Assembly: GCF_028682395.1 (NCBI RefSeq)
Contig: NZ_JANHLC010000001.1
Location: 744,001 to 808,000, forward strand
Reading direction: 5' to 3'
DNA from: Pseudomonas putida
GTDB taxonomy: Bacteria > Pseudomonadota > Gammaproteobacteria > Pseudomonadales > Pseudomonadaceae
Length of the DNA stretch: 64,000 bases
Both the position numbers and the translations under genes were made by a program. Positions 37,536 through 47,335 of this stretch are shown here, one piece after another; within the stretch, counting starts at the first letter, position 1, and every line of letters starts with the position of its first letter. Below the pieces are notes generated by a model. That model worked only from the letters and a program-made list of their open reading frames with translations, was not told where the DNA came from and did no database searches.

Positions 37536-38318
37536 ATGAAAAAAGCATTGCTGACCCTTTCCGCACTCGCGTTGTGCATGGCTGCCGGCTCGGCCTTGGC
37601 CAAGGAATACAAGGAGCTGCGTTTCGGCGTCGATCCGTCCTATGCCCCCTTTGAATCCAAAGCCCCCGATGGCAGCCTGATCGGGTTCGATATCGACCTG
37701 GGCAATGCGATCTGCGCCGAACTCAAGGTCAAGTGCAAGTGGGTCGAAAGCGATTTCGACGGCATGATCCCGGGCCTGAAGGCCAACAAGTTCGACGGGG
37801 TGATTTCGTCCATGACCGTGACCCCGGCACGGGAGAAAGTCATCGATTTCTCCAACGAGCTGTTCTCCGGCCCGACGTCATTTGTCTTCAAGAAAGGCTC
37901 CGGCCTGAGCGAGGCCACCGAATCGCTCAAGGGCAAGACCGTCGGTTATGAACAGGGCACCATCCAGGAAGCCTATGCCAAGGCGGTGCTGGACAAGGCC
38001 GGCGTCAAGACCCAGGCCTACCAGAATCAGGATCAGGTTTATGCCGACCTGGTGTCTGGCCGACTCGATGCCTCGATCCAGGACATGCTGCAGGCCGAGC
38101 TGGGCTTTCTCAAGTCGCCCCAGGGCGCGGATTTCGAGGTCAGCAAGCAGGTAGACAGCGACATGCTGCCGGCCAAAATCGCCATCGGCATCGCCAAGGG
38201 CAACAAGGACCTGAAGACGTTGCTGGATAAGGGCATCAAGGCACTGCATGACGACGGCACCTACGCCGCGATCCAGAAAAAACACTTTGGCGACCTGAAC
38301 CTCTACAGCGGTCAGTAA
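37536..38318 (+). CDS. hisJ: Histidine/basic amino acid ABC transporter substrate-binding protein
   Basis: A 260-residue periplasmic protein, signal peptide to ~ALA (residue 22). The mature part, LRFGVDPSYAPFESKAPDGS, GFDIDLGNAICAELKVKCKW and SDFDGMIPGLKANKFDGVIS, is the SBP_bac_3 fold of HisJ/ArgT/AotJ. It binds His and/or Lys/Arg/Ornithine; the ligand is not decided by sequence. A strong hairpin separates it from the permease genes. The symbol reflects family resemblance; an aotJ naming is possible. Confidence 0.85.
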   Translation: MKKALLTLSALALCMAAGSALAKEYKELRFGVDPSYAPFESKAPDGSLIGFDIDLGNAICAELKVKCKWVESDFDGMIPGLKANKFDGVISSMTVTPAREKVIDFSNELFSGPTSFVFKKGSGLSEATESLKGKTVGYEQGTIQEAYAKAVLDKAGVKTQAYQNQDQVYADLVSGRLDASIQDMLQAELGFLKSPQGADFEVSKQVDSDMLPAKIAIGIAKGNKDLKTLLDKGIKALHDDGTYAAIQKKHFGDLNLYSGQ

Positions 38319-38324
38319 GCCCAC

Positions 38325-38353
38325 GGCGCCTGCCCCTGGGCAGGCGCCTTTTC
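38325..38353 (+). terminator. Terminator/attenuator between hisJ and hisQ
   Basis: GGCGCCTGCC (38325-38334) pairs with GGCAGGCGCC (38339-38348), followed by TTTTCC. As with braC, it is placed to raise binding-protein expression over permease expression. Confidence 0.75.
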
Positions 38354-38371
38354 CATTGCCAAGGCGCAGCC

Positions 38372-39100
38372 ATGTTTGAAAACCTTCTGCATGCCCTCGG
38401 GCTCTCCGCCTTCAGTTTGCAGGGCTTTGGCCCGATCCTGCTGGAAGGCACCTGGATGACCATCAAGCTTTCCGTCCTGTCGCTCGCGCTCAGTGTTTTA
38501 CTCGGCCTGCTGGGCGCCAGTGCCAAACTCTCGCGCCTCGCCCTCCTGCGCATCCCGGCGCAGATCTACACCACGCTGATTCGCGGCGTACCGGACCTGG
38601 TGCTGATGCTGCTGATCTTCTACAGCCTGCAAACCTGGCTCAGCAGCCTGACCGATGCCCTGGGCTGGGACTATATCGAGATCGATCCTTTCAGCGCCGG
38701 CGTCATCACCCTGGGCTTTATCTACGGTGCGTACTTCACCGAAACCTTTCGTGGCGCGATTCTCGCCGTGCCGCGCGGCCAGGTGGAAGCCGCCACCGCC
38801 TACGGCCTCAAGCGCGGCCAGCGCTTTCGCCTGGTGGTCTTCCCGCAGATGATGCGCTTCGCTCTGCCTGGCATCGGCAATAACTGGATGGTCATGCTCA
38901 AGGCCACCGCACTGGTCTCGATCATCGGCCTGGCGGACCTGGTCAAGGCCGCGCAGGACGCCGGCAAAAGCACCTATCAACTGTTCTACTTCCTGGTGCT
39001 GGCCGCCTTGATCTACCTGCTGATCACCAGCGCCTCGAACTTGGTGCTGCGTTGGCTGGAGCGCCGCTATGCCGCCGGTGCCCGGGAGGCCGTACGATGA
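38372..39100 (+). CDS. hisQ: Polar amino acid ABC transporter permease (HisQ type)
   Basis: 242 residues, about five transmembrane helices. The N-terminal GFGPILLEGTWMTIKLSVLS and the EAA loop EAATAYGLKRGQRFRLVVFP identify a HisM/HisQ-type permease (BPD_transp_1). It overlaps the next permease gene by 4 bp (ATGA) and pairs with it to form a heterodimeric channel. Confidence 0.9.
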   Translation: MFENLLHALGLSAFSLQGFGPILLEGTWMTIKLSVLSLALSVLLGLLGASAKLSRLALLRIPAQIYTTLIRGVPDLVLMLLIFYSLQTWLSSLTDALGWDYIEIDPFSAGVITLGFIYGAYFTETFRGAILAVPRGQVEAATAYGLKRGQRFRLVVFPQMMRFALPGIGNNWMVMLKATALVSIIGLADLVKAAQDAGKSTYQLFYFLVLAALIYLLITSASNLVLRWLERRYAAGAREAVR

Positions 39101-39807
39101 TCGAACTTCTCGAAGAATACTGGCGCCCCTTCCTCTATAGCGACGGCACCCATATCACCGGGCTGGCCATGACCTTGTGGCTGCTGAGCGCCTCGATCTG
39201 CATCGGCTTTATCGTCTCGATTCCGCTGTCCATCGCCCGGGTTTCCCCTAAGCGGCGGATTCGCTGGCCCGTGCAGTTCTACACCTACCTGTTTCGCGGC
39301 ACCCCGCTGTATATCCAACTGCTGATTTGCTACACCGGGATCTACAGCATTGCCGCCATCCGTGAACAACCGGTGCTCAATGCGTTCTTTCGCGATGCCA
39401 TGAACTGCACCCTGCTCGCATTCGCCCTCAACACCTGCGCCTACACCACCGAGATTTTCGCCGGAGCCATCCGCAGCATGAATCACGGTGAAGTCGAGGC
39501 GGCCAAGGCCTATGGCCTGACAGGCTGGAAGCTGTACGCCTACGTAATCATGCCCTCGGCCCTACGCCGATCGTTGCCGTATTACAGCAACGAAGTGATT
39601 CTTATGCTGCACTCCACCACGGTGGCATTTACGGCGACCGTCCCGGATATCCTCAAAGTCGCCCGGGACGCCAACTCGGCGACCTTCCTGACCTTCCAGT
39701 CGTTCGGCATCGCGGCGCTGATCTACCTGTGCGTGACCTTTGCACTGGTGGGCCTGTTCCGCCTGGCCGAGCGCCGCTGGCTGGCGTTTCTCGGCCCGGC
39801 TCACTAG
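39097..39807 (+). CDS. hisM: Polar amino acid ABC transporter permease (HisM type)
   Basis: 236 residues. Features: TGLAMTLWLLSASICIGFIV, RGTPLYIQLLICYTGIYSI, EAAKAYGLTGWKLYAYVIMP (EAA loop), and SNEVILMLHSTTVAFTATVP. The start ATG 39097 overlaps the hisQ stop; a longer upstream frame has no support. Second half of the HisQM channel. Confidence 0.9.
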   Translation: MIELLEEYWRPFLYSDGTHITGLAMTLWLLSASICIGFIVSIPLSIARVSPKRRIRWPVQFYTYLFRGTPLYIQLLICYTGIYSIAAIREQPVLNAFFRDAMNCTLLAFALNTCAYTTEIFAGAIRSMNHGEVEAAKAYGLTGWKLYAYVIMPSALRRSLPYYSNEVILMLHSTTVAFTATVPDILKVARDANSATFLTFQSFGIAALIYLCVTFALVGLFRLAERRWLAFLGPAH

Positions 39808-39816
39808 GACTCTTCC

Positions 39817-40935
39817 ATGCGCCATCAGCGACACGATCTGCTTGCCCCTCTGCCCGGCACCGCCCGCCAGATCCACAGCTTCCACTTCGGCCCAGAACAA
39901 GGCGAAGGAAAAATCTATATCCAGTCATCACTGCACGCCGACGAATTACCCGGCATGCTCGTGGCCTGGCACCTCAAGCAGCGCCTGGGCGAACTGGAAA
40001 GCGCCGGGCGCCTGCGCAGCGAAATCGTCCTGGTCCCCGTGGCCAACCCCATCGGCCTGGAACAAGTGCTGTTGGACATTCCGCTGGGGCGCTATGACTT
40101 GGAAAGCGGGCAGAACTTCAACCGCTGGTTTGTCGACCTGAGCGACGAGATCGGTAATCGACTCGAACACCACCTCACTGACGACCCGGCGCACAATCGA
40201 CAGCTGATTCGCGCCGCGCTGCGCCAGGCCCTGGCGGCGGAAACCAGCCATACCCAACTGCAATCCCAGCGCCTGACCCTGCAACGCCTGGCCTGCGATG
40301 CCGATATGGTGCTGGACCTGCACTGCGACTTCGAAGCCGTCGCCCACCTTTACACCACGCCCCAGGCCTGGCCTCAGGTCGAACCGCTAGCCCGCTATAT
40401 CGGGGCCGAGGCCTGCCTGCTGGCCACCGATTCGGGCGGTCAATCGTTCGATGAATGTTTCACGCTGCTGTGGTGGGACCTGCAACAGCGTTTCGGTGAC
40501 CGCTTCCCGATTCCCCAGGGCTGCTTTTCGGTCACTGTCGAGTTGCGAGGCCAGGGTGACGTCAACCACGGGCTGGCGAGCATCGACTGCCAGGCTATCG
40601 TCGACTACCTGATCCGCTTTGGCGCCATCGCCGGCGAGCCGCTCGCGCTACCGCCCCTGGCCTATCCCGCCACGCCCCTGGCCGGGGTCGAACCGGTGGC
40701 CACCCCGGTCGGCGGCCTGCTGGTGTTCTGCGCGCTGCCTGGCGAGTACCTCGAAGCGGGTCAACTGATCGCCCAGGTCATCGACCCGATCGAGGACCGT
40801 GTCACCGAGATCCATTGCAGCCAGCCGGGCCTGCTGTACGCCCGGTCGCTACGGCGCATGGCCACGGCCGGGATGATCGTCGCCCACGTCGCGGGGCGCG
40901 AGGCCTATCGCCGCGGTTATCTACTTTCACCTTGA
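39817..40935 (+). CDS. Succinylglutamate desuccinylase/aspartoacylase-family deacylase within the transporter operon
   Basis: 372 residues, M14-like zinc deacylase. Ligand motifs: SSLHADELPG (H-x-D-E, residues ~38-47), MVLDLHCDFEA (second His), catalytic VELRGQGD. It also has a C-terminal lipoyl-like/biotinyl-like hairpin region (VATPVGGLLVFCALPGEYLE). It lies between the permease and ATPase genes with 9 bp and 7 bp gaps, an arrangement also known from aotO of P. aeruginosa, as I recall. It may hydrolyse an acyl-amino acid taken up by the transporter; substrate is unknown. Confidence 0.85.
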   Translation: MRHQRHDLLAPLPGTARQIHSFHFGPEQGEGKIYIQSSLHADELPGMLVAWHLKQRLGELESAGRLRSEIVLVPVANPIGLEQVLLDIPLGRYDLESGQNFNRWFVDLSDEIGNRLEHHLTDDPAHNRQLIRAALRQALAAETSHTQLQSQRLTLQRLACDADMVLDLHCDFEAVAHLYTTPQAWPQVEPLARYIGAEACLLATDSGGQSFDECFTLLWWDLQQRFGDRFPIPQGCFSVTVELRGQGDVNHGLASIDCQAIVDYLIRFGAIAGEPLALPPLAYPATPLAGVEPVATPVGGLLVFCALPGEYLEAGQLIAQVIDPIEDRVTEIHCSQPGLLYARSLRRMATAGMIVAHVAGREAYRRGYLLSP

Positions 40936-40942
40936 GGTATCC

Positions 40943-41707
40943 ATGTACAAATTGAGCATCGACGGCCTGCACAAATGCTATGGCGACCACGAAGTCCTCA
41001 AGGGCGTATCGCTCAAGGCCAATACCGGGGACGTGATCAGCCTGATCGGTGCCAGCGGCTCGGGTAAAAGCACCTTTCTGCGCTGCATCAACTTTCTGGA
41101 AACCCCCAACGAAGGCGCCATGAGCCTGGACGGACAGAGTATCCGGATGGTCAATGACCGCGACGGCATGCGAGTCGCCGACGCTGCTGAGCTGCAACGG
41201 ATTCGCACGCGCCTGGCCATGGTCTTCCAGCACTTCAACCTGTGGAGCCACATGACCGTACTGGAAAACGTCACCATGGCTCCGCGCCGGGTACTGGGGT
41301 TGAGCAAAAAGGCGGCCGAGGAGCGGGCCCGCCGGTATCTGGACAAGGTCGGACTCGCCTCGAGGGTCGCCGAGCAATACCCGGCTTTTCTGTCCGGCGG
41401 CCAGCAACAGCGGGTGGCCATCGCTCGCGCCCTGGCCATGGAGCCAGAGGTGCTGCTGTTCGACGAGCCCACCTCGGCACTCGACCCGGAACTGGTGGGC
41501 GAAGTGCTCAAGGTCATCCAAGGGCTGGCCGAAGAGGGACGGACCATGATCATGGTCACCCATGAAATGAGCTTTGCGCGCAAGGTGTCGAGCCAGGTGC
41601 TGTTTCTTCACCAGGGGCTGATCGAAGAACAGGGGCCGCCTGAAGAGGTCCTGGGCAACCCACAGAGCGAGCGGCTGCGCCAGTTCCTCAGCGGCAACCT
41701 GAAGTAA
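40943..41707 (+). CDS. hisP: Histidine/basic amino acid ABC transporter ATPase
   Basis: 254 residues. Walker A GASGSGKST (residues ~36-44), Q-loop MVFQHFNLW, signature [20 protein letters not shown], Walker B VLLFDEPTSALDPEL, H-loop VTHEMSFA. It is the ATPase for HisQM. It ends the operon; unlike aot operons, no argR-like regulator follows. Confidence 0.92.
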   Translation: MYKLSIDGLHKCYGDHEVLKGVSLKANTGDVISLIGASGSGKSTFLRCINFLETPNEGAMSLDGQSIRMVNDRDGMRVADAAELQRIRTRLAMVFQHFNLWSHMTVLENVTMAPRRVLGLSKKAAEERARRYLDKVGLASRVAEQYPAFLSGGQQQRVAIARALAMEPEVLLFDEPTSALDPELVGEVLKVIQGLAEEGRTMIMVTHEMSFARKVSSQVLFLHQGLIEEQGPPEEVLGNPQSERLRQFLSGNLK

Positions 41708-41731
41708 CTCGACAGCTACACGCGCCGGGCA

Positions 41732-41944
41732 TCAGGCCACCGGCACGGGAGGCGGCTCATCGGGCAAGGTCGGCTCGCCGGGCTCCAGGGGCTGTTCGTT
41801 GGGGGTGTCGGGATCGGGTTGGCCGGGAATACCACCGGTCATGCGGTGCGAGTGCGGATGCGCCAGCAGTGACCAGGCCAGATGCCCGACCTGGTTGGGT
41901 TCGAGTCGCGCCAGCAAGGCACTGATGGAGGGATCGAGCTTCAT
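41732..41944 (-). CDS. Small conserved Pro-rich protein
   Basis: 70 residues starting MKLDPSISALLARLEPNQVG. The N-terminal half is helical; the C-terminal half is rich in Pro, Glu and Asp (PNEQPLEPGEPTLPDEPPPV). No recognisable family. ATG 41944 is chosen because AGGAGTTCACC precedes it on the coding strand. Coding likelihood is moderate to good. Confidence 0.6.
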   Translation of the reverse strand: MKLDPSISALLARLEPNQVGHLAWSLLAHPHSHRMTGGIPGQPDPDTPNEQPLEPGEPTLPDEPPPVPVA

Positions 41945-42037
41945 GGTGAACTCCTGAGCGTTGGCGGGGGCCACGTTGCGCGGGCCGCCCAATACACCCG
42001 ATAGAGTGTCTGGCGGCTCAGGAATTCCGTCGTTTCG

Positions 42038-42604
42038 TCAGGTGCGTGGCAAGGTGACGCCGCGCTGGCCCTGGTACTTGCCGCCACGGTCCTTATAGGA
42101 CACTTCACACTCTTCATCGGACTCGAGGAACAGCATTTGCGCCACGCCTTCGTTGGCGTAGATCTTCGCCGGCAAGGTCGTGGTGTTGGAGAACTCCAGG
42201 GTCACATGGCCTTCCCACTCAGGTTCCAGCGGCGTGACGTTGACGATGATCCCGCAGCGGGCATAGGTGCTCTTGCCCAGGCAGATGGTCAGTACGTTGC
42301 GCGGAATACGGAAGTACTCGACGGTACGCGCCAGCGCAAAGGAGTTCGGCGGGATGATGCAGACATCACTTTTGACGTCGACAAAGCTCTTCTCGTCGAA
42401 GTTCTTCGGATCGACGGTCGCCGAGTTGATATTGGTGAACACCTTGAATTCGTCGGCGCAACGCACGTCGTAGCCGTAGCTCGACACACCGAAGGAAATC
42501 AGCCGTTCGGCGCCTTCGCCACGCATCTGCCGCTCGACAAAGGGTTCGATCATGCCGTGCTCTTGCGCCATGCGGCGAATCCACTTGTCCGATTTGATGC
42601 TCAT
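42038..42604 (-). CDS. dcd: dCTP deaminase
   Basis: 188 residues. It deaminates dCTP to dUTP, supplying dUMP for dTMP synthesis. Family signatures: [68 protein letters not shown] (Ser/Arg active-site region), [32 protein letters not shown]. Length equals that of typical Dcd proteins. Monocistronic, near mrp and metG as in P. aeruginosa. Confidence 0.95.
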   Translation of the reverse strand: MSIKSDKWIRRMAQEHGMIEPFVERQMRGEGAERLISFGVSSYGYDVRCADEFKVFTNINSATVDPKNFDEKSFVDVKSDVCIIPPNSFALARTVEYFRIPRNVLTICLGKSTYARCGIIVNVTPLEPEWEGHVTLEFSNTTTLPAKIYANEGVAQMLFLESDEECEVSYKDRGGKYQGQRGVTLPRT

Positions 42605-42968
42605 GGCGGGTGTCCTGAATAACGAGGTGGAAAAATTCTGTCCGGCATCTTACCGGGGCCGGCGGCCGGGTTCAAAGGCTCGCGCGGTTTATCTGCATCA
42701 ACGCCCCATCCCTGCGACCGCCGGGGGACAGGGGCTGGCCCCCAGAGTAAACCGTCAGTCATGAAAACCGAGAAACCTGAACGATACCATTGGCACGTCC
42801 CGGAAAAAGGGGTAAGGTGGCGCCACTGTGCTGCTTGTGTCACTGAGAATCTCTACACGATGTTGAATTTCGATCCAACCATCTCCAAGAATTTTTCCTG
42901 CTCTTTGCACTCAGTCTCGGCCAGGGCTTTTCCTGAGTCGCAGTTAACTTTGTCCAAGGAGATACACC
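42605..42968 (+). promoter_or_regulatory. Upstream/leader region of the cold-shock gene
   Basis: 364 bp between dcd and the cold-shock gene. The AT-richer last ~130 bp (from about 42840) probably contain the promoter and an extended 5' leader, a usual feature of csp mRNAs. An in-frame ATG at 42860 opens a short reading frame ending inside the csp start; its codon use is not Pseudomonas-like and I do not call it a gene. The csp ribosome-binding site is AAGGAGAT at 42956-42963. Confidence 0.5.
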
Positions 42969-43178
42969 ATGTCTAATCGCCAAACCGGTACCGTTAAGTG
43001 GTTCAACGATGAAAAAGGCTTCGGCTTCATCACTCCACAATCCGGTGACGACCTGTTCGTACACTTCAAAGCTATCCAATCCGACGGCTTCAAAAGCCTG
43101 AAAGAAGGCCAACAGGTTTCTTTCATCGCTACCCGCGGTCAGAAAGGCATGCAAGCTGAAGAAGTTCAAGTTATCTAA
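42969..43178 (+). CDS. Cold shock domain protein, CspA/CapB family
   Basis: 69 residues, a single cold-shock (OB-fold) domain. RNP1 is KGFGFITP and RNP2 is [22 protein letters not shown] is the diagnostic opening. It binds single-stranded RNA/DNA and acts as an RNA chaperone. Strong AAGGAG ribosome-binding site and lower-GC, highly expressed codon use (Glu GAA, Lys AAA, Ile ATC). Followed by a strong terminator. Confidence 0.95.
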   Translation: MSNRQTGTVKWFNDEKGFGFITPQSGDDLFVHFKAIQSDGFKSLKEGQQVSFIATRGQKGMQAEEVQVI

Positions 43179-43197
43179 CTTGTCCTGATTTAGTAAG

Positions 43198-43230
43198 AAA
43201 GCCCCGCTCTCAACAAGCGGGGCTTTTTTT
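43198..43230 (+). terminator. Terminator of the cold-shock gene
   Basis: GCCCCGC (43201-43207) / GCGGGGC (43217-43223) hairpin followed by seven T. Confidence 0.9.
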
Positions 43231-43298
43231 ATGCCTGGCTTTTAGCTCCAGCCACCAGGCCGGACAAGCGAAGCCATGCCTCGCCTGCCCCGCTCAGC

Positions 43299-44393
43299 TT
43301 AATCGTCGCTGATGGTAATGCTCGGCATTGCTTGGGCCGCCGCTTCCTGCAGGACAATACGGGCGCCCACCTGGCGCGCCAGCTCCTGATAAACCATGGC
43401 GATCTGGCTATCGGGCTCGGCAATGACCGTTGGCTTGCCGCTATCGGCCTGCTCGCGGATCACCATCGACAGCGGCAGCGACGCCAGCAACTCGACACCA
43501 TACTGCGTCGCCAATTTCTCGCCTCCCCCTTCACCGAACAGATGCTCGGCGTGTCCGCAGTTGGAACAGATATGCACGGCCATATTCTCGACCACGCCCA
43601 GCACCGGGATATTGACCTTGCGGAACATCTCGACACCCTTCTTGGCATCCAGCAGCGCCAGGTCCTGCGGGGTGGTGACAATGACCGAACCGGCCACCGG
43701 CACCTTCTGCGCCAGGGTCAACTGGATATCGCCCGTGCCAGGCGGCATATCGATCACCAGGTAATCGAGGTTGCCCCAATCGGTCTGCGTCACCAGTTGC
43801 AGCAGCGCGCCGGACACCATCGGCCCGCGCCAGACCATCGGCGTGTTGTCGTCGGTCAGAAACGCCATCGACATGACTTCGACGCCATGGGACTCGATCG
43901 GCACGAACCATTTCTGGTCCTTGATCTTGGGCCGCGTACCTTCGGCAATACCGAACATCACCCCCTGGCTCGGGCCGTAGATATCCGCATCGAGAATGCC
44001 CACGCGCGCACCTTCGCGTGCCAGGGCCAGGGCCAGGTTCGCGGCCGTCGTGGACTTGCCCACACCGCCCTTGCCGGACGCTACCGCAATGACATTTTTA
44101 ACATTGGCCAAACCTGGAATCTGGGCCTGGGCCTTGTGCGGCGTGATCACACACTGAATATCGACCTTGGCCGCGCTCACACCGTCCAGGCCTTCAATGG
44201 CCATTTGCAGCATCTGCGCCCAGCCGCTCTTGAACAGACCGGCGGCATAACCCAACTGGAGTTGAACGCTCACCTGCGTGCCCTGGATATCGATGGCACG
44301 CACGCACCCGGCGCTGACCGGGTCCTGGTTCAAATAAGGGTCGGTGTATTGGCGAAGGACGGCCTCCACCGCTGCGCGATTGACTGCGCTCAT
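43299..44393 (-). CDS. apbC: Iron-sulfur cluster carrier protein Mrp/ApbC
   Basis: 364 residues. An N-terminal MIP18/DUF59 domain (VEAVLRQYTDPYLNQDPVSA) precedes the ParA-like NTPase: Walker A deviant AVASGKGGVGKSTTAANLAL (residues ~101-120), LDADIYGPSQG, LVIDMPPGTGD, and the Fe-S binding CSNCG. It carries and delivers 4Fe-4S clusters. The ATG at 44393 is used because family proteins begin with the MIP18 helix; the longer frame lacks support. Divergent from metG. Confidence 0.93.
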   Translation of the reverse strand: MSAVNRAAVEAVLRQYTDPYLNQDPVSAGCVRAIDIQGTQVSVQLQLGYAAGLFKSGWAQMLQMAIEGLDGVSAAKVDIQCVITPHKAQAQIPGLANVKNVIAVASGKGGVGKSTTAANLALALAREGARVGILDADIYGPSQGVMFGIAEGTRPKIKDQKWFVPIESHGVEVMSMAFLTDDNTPMVWRGPMVSGALLQLVTQTDWGNLDYLVIDMPPGTGDIQLTLAQKVPVAGSVIVTTPQDLALLDAKKGVEMFRKVNIPVLGVVENMAVHICSNCGHAEHLFGEGGGEKLATQYGVELLASLPLSMVIREQADSGKPTVIAEPDSQIAMVYQELARQVGARIVLQEAAAQAMPSITISDD

Positions 44394-44578
44394 GGGCAAC
44401 TCCCGAAAAGACTGAGTAAAACAGCCGACTATCCTAACCCTTCTGCCCCTGGCAGAGCAGGGTTTTGCAAAACCACGCCCTGGAAGTGACTTCCCGGGTT
44501 TGGCTCTCACGGGGTGAAATATATTTCCCAGCGCTTTATAGTGGCCGACCTCCGTTTCACTTCAAGTAGCCGAGCCCC

Positions 44579-46624
44579 ATGTCCGAGCCACGCAAGATCC
44601 TCGTCACCAGCGCCCTGCCCTATGCCAATGGTTCCATTCACCTTGGCCACATGCTCGAGTACATCCAGACCGACATGTGGGTGCGCTTCCAGAAGCACCG
44701 CGGCAACCAGTGCATCTATGTCTGTGCTGACGACGCCCACGGCTCGGCCATCATGCTGCGCGCGGAAAAGGAAGGCATCACCCCGGAACAACTGATCGCC
44801 AACGTCCAGGCCGAACACAGCGCCGACTTTGCCGACTTCCTGGTCGACTTCGACAATTTCCACTCGACCCACGCCGAAGAAAACCGCGAGCTGTCGAACC
44901 AGATCTACCTGCGTCTGCGCGATGCCGGGCATATCGCCACACGCTCGATCACCCAGTATTTCGACCCGCAAAAGCAGATGTTCCTCGCCGACCGCTTCAT
45001 CAAGGGCACCTGCCCGAAATGCGGGACCGAGGACCAGTACGGCGACAACTGCGAAAAATGCGGCGCCACCTACGCACCCACCGACCTGAAGGATCCTAAG
45101 TCGGCCATTTCCGGGGCCACGCCCGTGCTCCGCGACTCCCAGCACTTCTTCTTCAAGTTGCCGGATTTCCAGCAGATGCTGCAAACCTGGACGCGCAGCG
45201 GCACCCTGCAGGACGCCGTAGCGAACAAGCTCGCCGAATGGCTGGATTCAGGCCTGCAAGAGTGGGATATCTCCCGCGACGCGCCCTATTTCGGCTTTGA
45301 AATCCCCGGCGAGCCCGGCAAGTACTTCTATGTCTGGCTAGACGCCCCCATCGGCTACATGGCCAGCTTCAAGAACCTCTGCGCCCGCCGTCCGGAACTG
45401 GACTTCGACGCGTTCTGGGGCAAGGACTCCACGGCCGAGCTGTACCACTTCATCGGCAAGGACATCGTCAACTTCCACGCCCTGTTCTGGCCGGCGATGC
45501 TGGAGGGGGCCGGCTATCGCAAGCCGAGCGGGATCAATGTCCACGGTTATCTGACCGTCAATGGTCAAAAGATGTCGAAGTCGCGCGGCACCTTTATCAA
45601 GGCCCGCACCTACCTGCAACATCTGGCGCCGCAGTACCTGCGCTACTACTACGCGTCCAAGCTTGGCCGTGGCGTCGACGACCTCGACCTGAACCTCGAA
45701 GACTTCGTGCAGAAGGTCAACTCCGACCTGGTCGGCAAAGTGGTCAATATCGCCAGCCGCTGTGCCGGCTTTATCCACAAAGGCAACGCCGGCGTGCTGG
45801 TGGCCGGCAATGCCGCACCGGAACTGACCGACGCCTTCCTCGCCGCCGCACCAAGCATCGCCGAAGCCTACGAAGGCCGCGACTTTGCCCGTGCAATGCG
45901 CGAAATCATGGGCCTGGCCGACCGTGCCAACGCCTGGATTGCCGACAAGGCACCCTGGTCCCTGGCCAAGCAGGAAGGCAAGCAGGATGAAGTCCAGGCC
46001 GTCTGCGCCCTGGGGATCAACCTGTTCCGCCAACTGGTGATCTTCCTCAAGCCGGTATTGCCGCAACTGGCCGCCGATGCCGAGGCGTTCCTCAACGTCG
46101 CACCGCTGACCTGGGACGACCACGCCAGCCTGCTGAGCAATCACTCGCTGAACGCGTTCAAGCCGCTGCTGACCCGCATCGACCCGGCCGCTGTCCAGGC
46201 CATGACCGACGCCTCGAAAGAGGACCTAGTCGCCAGCCAGACCGATACCGGTGGCCCAAAAGGCAACGGTGAGCTGACCAAGGAGCCGCTGGCAGCGCAA
46301 ATCGACTTTGACGCTTTTGCCGCCGTCGACCTGCGCGTAGCCCTGATCGTCAAGGCCGAAGCTGTTGAAGGCGCTGACAAGCTCCTGCGTCTGACCCTGG
46401 ATATCGGTGATGAGCAACGTAATGTGTTCTCCGGCATCAAGAGCGCCTACCCGGATCCGGCAGCGCTCGAAGGCCGTCTGACCATGATGATTGCCAACCT
46501 CAAGCCACGTAAAATGCGCTTCGGTATGTCCGAAGGCATGGTGATGGCAGCCGGTCCTGGCGGTGAAGAAATCTACCTGCTCAGCCCGGACAGCGGCGCC
46601 AAGCCAGGCCAGCGGATCAAGTAG
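44579..46624 (+). CDS. metG: Methionyl-tRNA synthetase
   Basis: 681 residues, class I aaRS charging initiator and elongator tRNA-Met. HIGH motif is HLGH (residues 21-24), the zinc knuckle is [18 protein letters not shown], and KMSKS lies at about residue 331 ([12 protein letters not shown]). The C-terminal ~110 residues are the dimerising tRNA-binding OB domain ([20 protein letters not shown]). Length is standard for gammaproteobacterial MetG. Followed by a terminator. Confidence 0.97.
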   Translation: MSEPRKILVTSALPYANGSIHLGHMLEYIQTDMWVRFQKHRGNQCIYVCADDAHGSAIMLRAEKEGITPEQLIANVQAEHSADFADFLVDFDNFHSTHAEENRELSNQIYLRLRDAGHIATRSITQYFDPQKQMFLADRFIKGTCPKCGTEDQYGDNCEKCGATYAPTDLKDPKSAISGATPVLRDSQHFFFKLPDFQQMLQTWTRSGTLQDAVANKLAEWLDSGLQEWDISRDAPYFGFEIPGEPGKYFYVWLDAPIGYMASFKNLCARRPELDFDAFWGKDSTAELYHFIGKDIVNFHALFWPAMLEGAGYRKPSGINVHGYLTVNGQKMSKSRGTFIKARTYLQHLAPQYLRYYYASKLGRGVDDLDLNLEDFVQKVNSDLVGKVVNIASRCAGFIHKGNAGVLVAGNAAPELTDAFLAAAPSIAEAYEGRDFARAMREIMGLADRANAWIADKAPWSLAKQEGKQDEVQAVCALGINLFRQLVIFLKPVLPQLAADAEAFLNVAPLTWDDHASLLSNHSLNAFKPLLTRIDPAAVQAMTDASKEDLVASQTDTGGPKGNGELTKEPLAAQIDFDAFAAVDLRVALIVKAEAVEGADKLLRLTLDIGDEQRNVFSGIKSAYPDPAALEGRLTMMIANLKPRKMRFGMSEGMVMAAGPGGEEIYLLSPDSGAKPGQRIK

Positions 46625-46644
46625 ACCACTGCCCAGCGTCCCAG

Positions 46645-46674
46645 CGGCCACCCTGTTCGGTGGCCGTTTTTTTT
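46645..46674 (+). terminator. Terminator of metG
   Basis: CGGCCACC (46645-46652) / GGTGGCCG (46659-46666) hairpin followed by a run of eight T. Confidence 0.9.
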
Positions 46675-46756
46675 ACTGCCTGGCACACCCCGCATCCTTG
46701 CCGGATAATGTCCCCCATCCCAAGTCAACCGCCCGCTCGTCCCAATCGGCAACGCC

Positions 46757-47335
46757 ATGACCGACCTGTTCCTGACACTTATCAGCGCCGTACTGATCAA
46801 CCATCTGATCGTACAACTCCCCCTAGGCATAGCCCCGGTGCTCCACGCCGCGACCGGCTCACGCGCACGGCTGCATGCCCTGGGCCTTGCCACCACCTGG
46901 CTGATGCTGACGATCACCGTGCTCAATCACGCGCTCTACCATTACCTGTTGCTACCGCTGGAGCTGACGACGTTGCGCTTGTTCGTCTTCCTGCCGTGCA
47001 GCGTACTCTTGATCAAGCCAAGCAAAGCCCTGCTGTCGCGCCTGTTTCCCAGGCTGGACTTCAGCGGGCTTTGGCCGCTGCTGGCGAGCAACGCAGGAAT
47101 TCTCGGGCTCGCCCTGCTCGACACCCAGGCCGAGACAAGCCTGGCCCGGGCGGGCGCGCTGGGCCTGGGGGCCGGGCTTGGGTTCTGGCTGCTGGCAAGC
47201 GTGTACCAGGACCTGCGCCAACGTATCAACCAAGAAGACGTTCCCCTGCCTTTTCGCGGCCTGCCGATAGAACTGATCAGCATTGGCCTGCTGGGCGTGG
47301 CGTTTCTCGGTCTCAACGGATTGATCGCCCCATGA
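46757..47335 (+). CDS. rnfA: Rnf/Rsx electron transport complex subunit A
   Basis: 192 residues, six predicted transmembrane helices. The RnfA/RnfE (NqrDE-like) family is recognised from [20 protein letters not shown] and [20 protein letters not shown]. The C-terminal [20 protein letters not shown] also fits. It forms the membrane core with RnfE. It overlaps rnfB by 4 bp. Confidence 0.9.
   Translation: MTDLFLTLISAVLINHLIVQLPLGIAPVLHAATGSRARLHALGLATTWLMLTITVLNHALYHYLLLPLELTTLRLFVFLPCSVLLIKPSKALLSRLFPRLDFSGLWPLLASNAGILGLALLDTQAETSLARAGALGLGAGLGFWLLASVYQDLRQRINQEDVPLPFRGLPIELISIGLLGVAFLGLNGLIAP

Noticed and set aside
37327..37539. 70-codon open frame upstream of hisJ
   Set aside because: Pro/Arg-rich, runs into the hisJ start, lies in the promoter region, and has no recognisable family.
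42761..42976. Short frame overlapping the cold-shock gene start
   Set aside because: Overlaps the csp ribosome-binding site and start; codon use is not Pseudomonas-like; the region is better read as a 5' leader.
43332..44489. 385-codon plus-strand frame
   Set aside because: Antisense to apbC, His/Arg/Gln-rich as expected of a shadow frame.
44507..45184. 225-codon minus-strand frame
   Set aside because: Antisense shadow of metG, a typical long opposite-strand frame in high-GC DNA.
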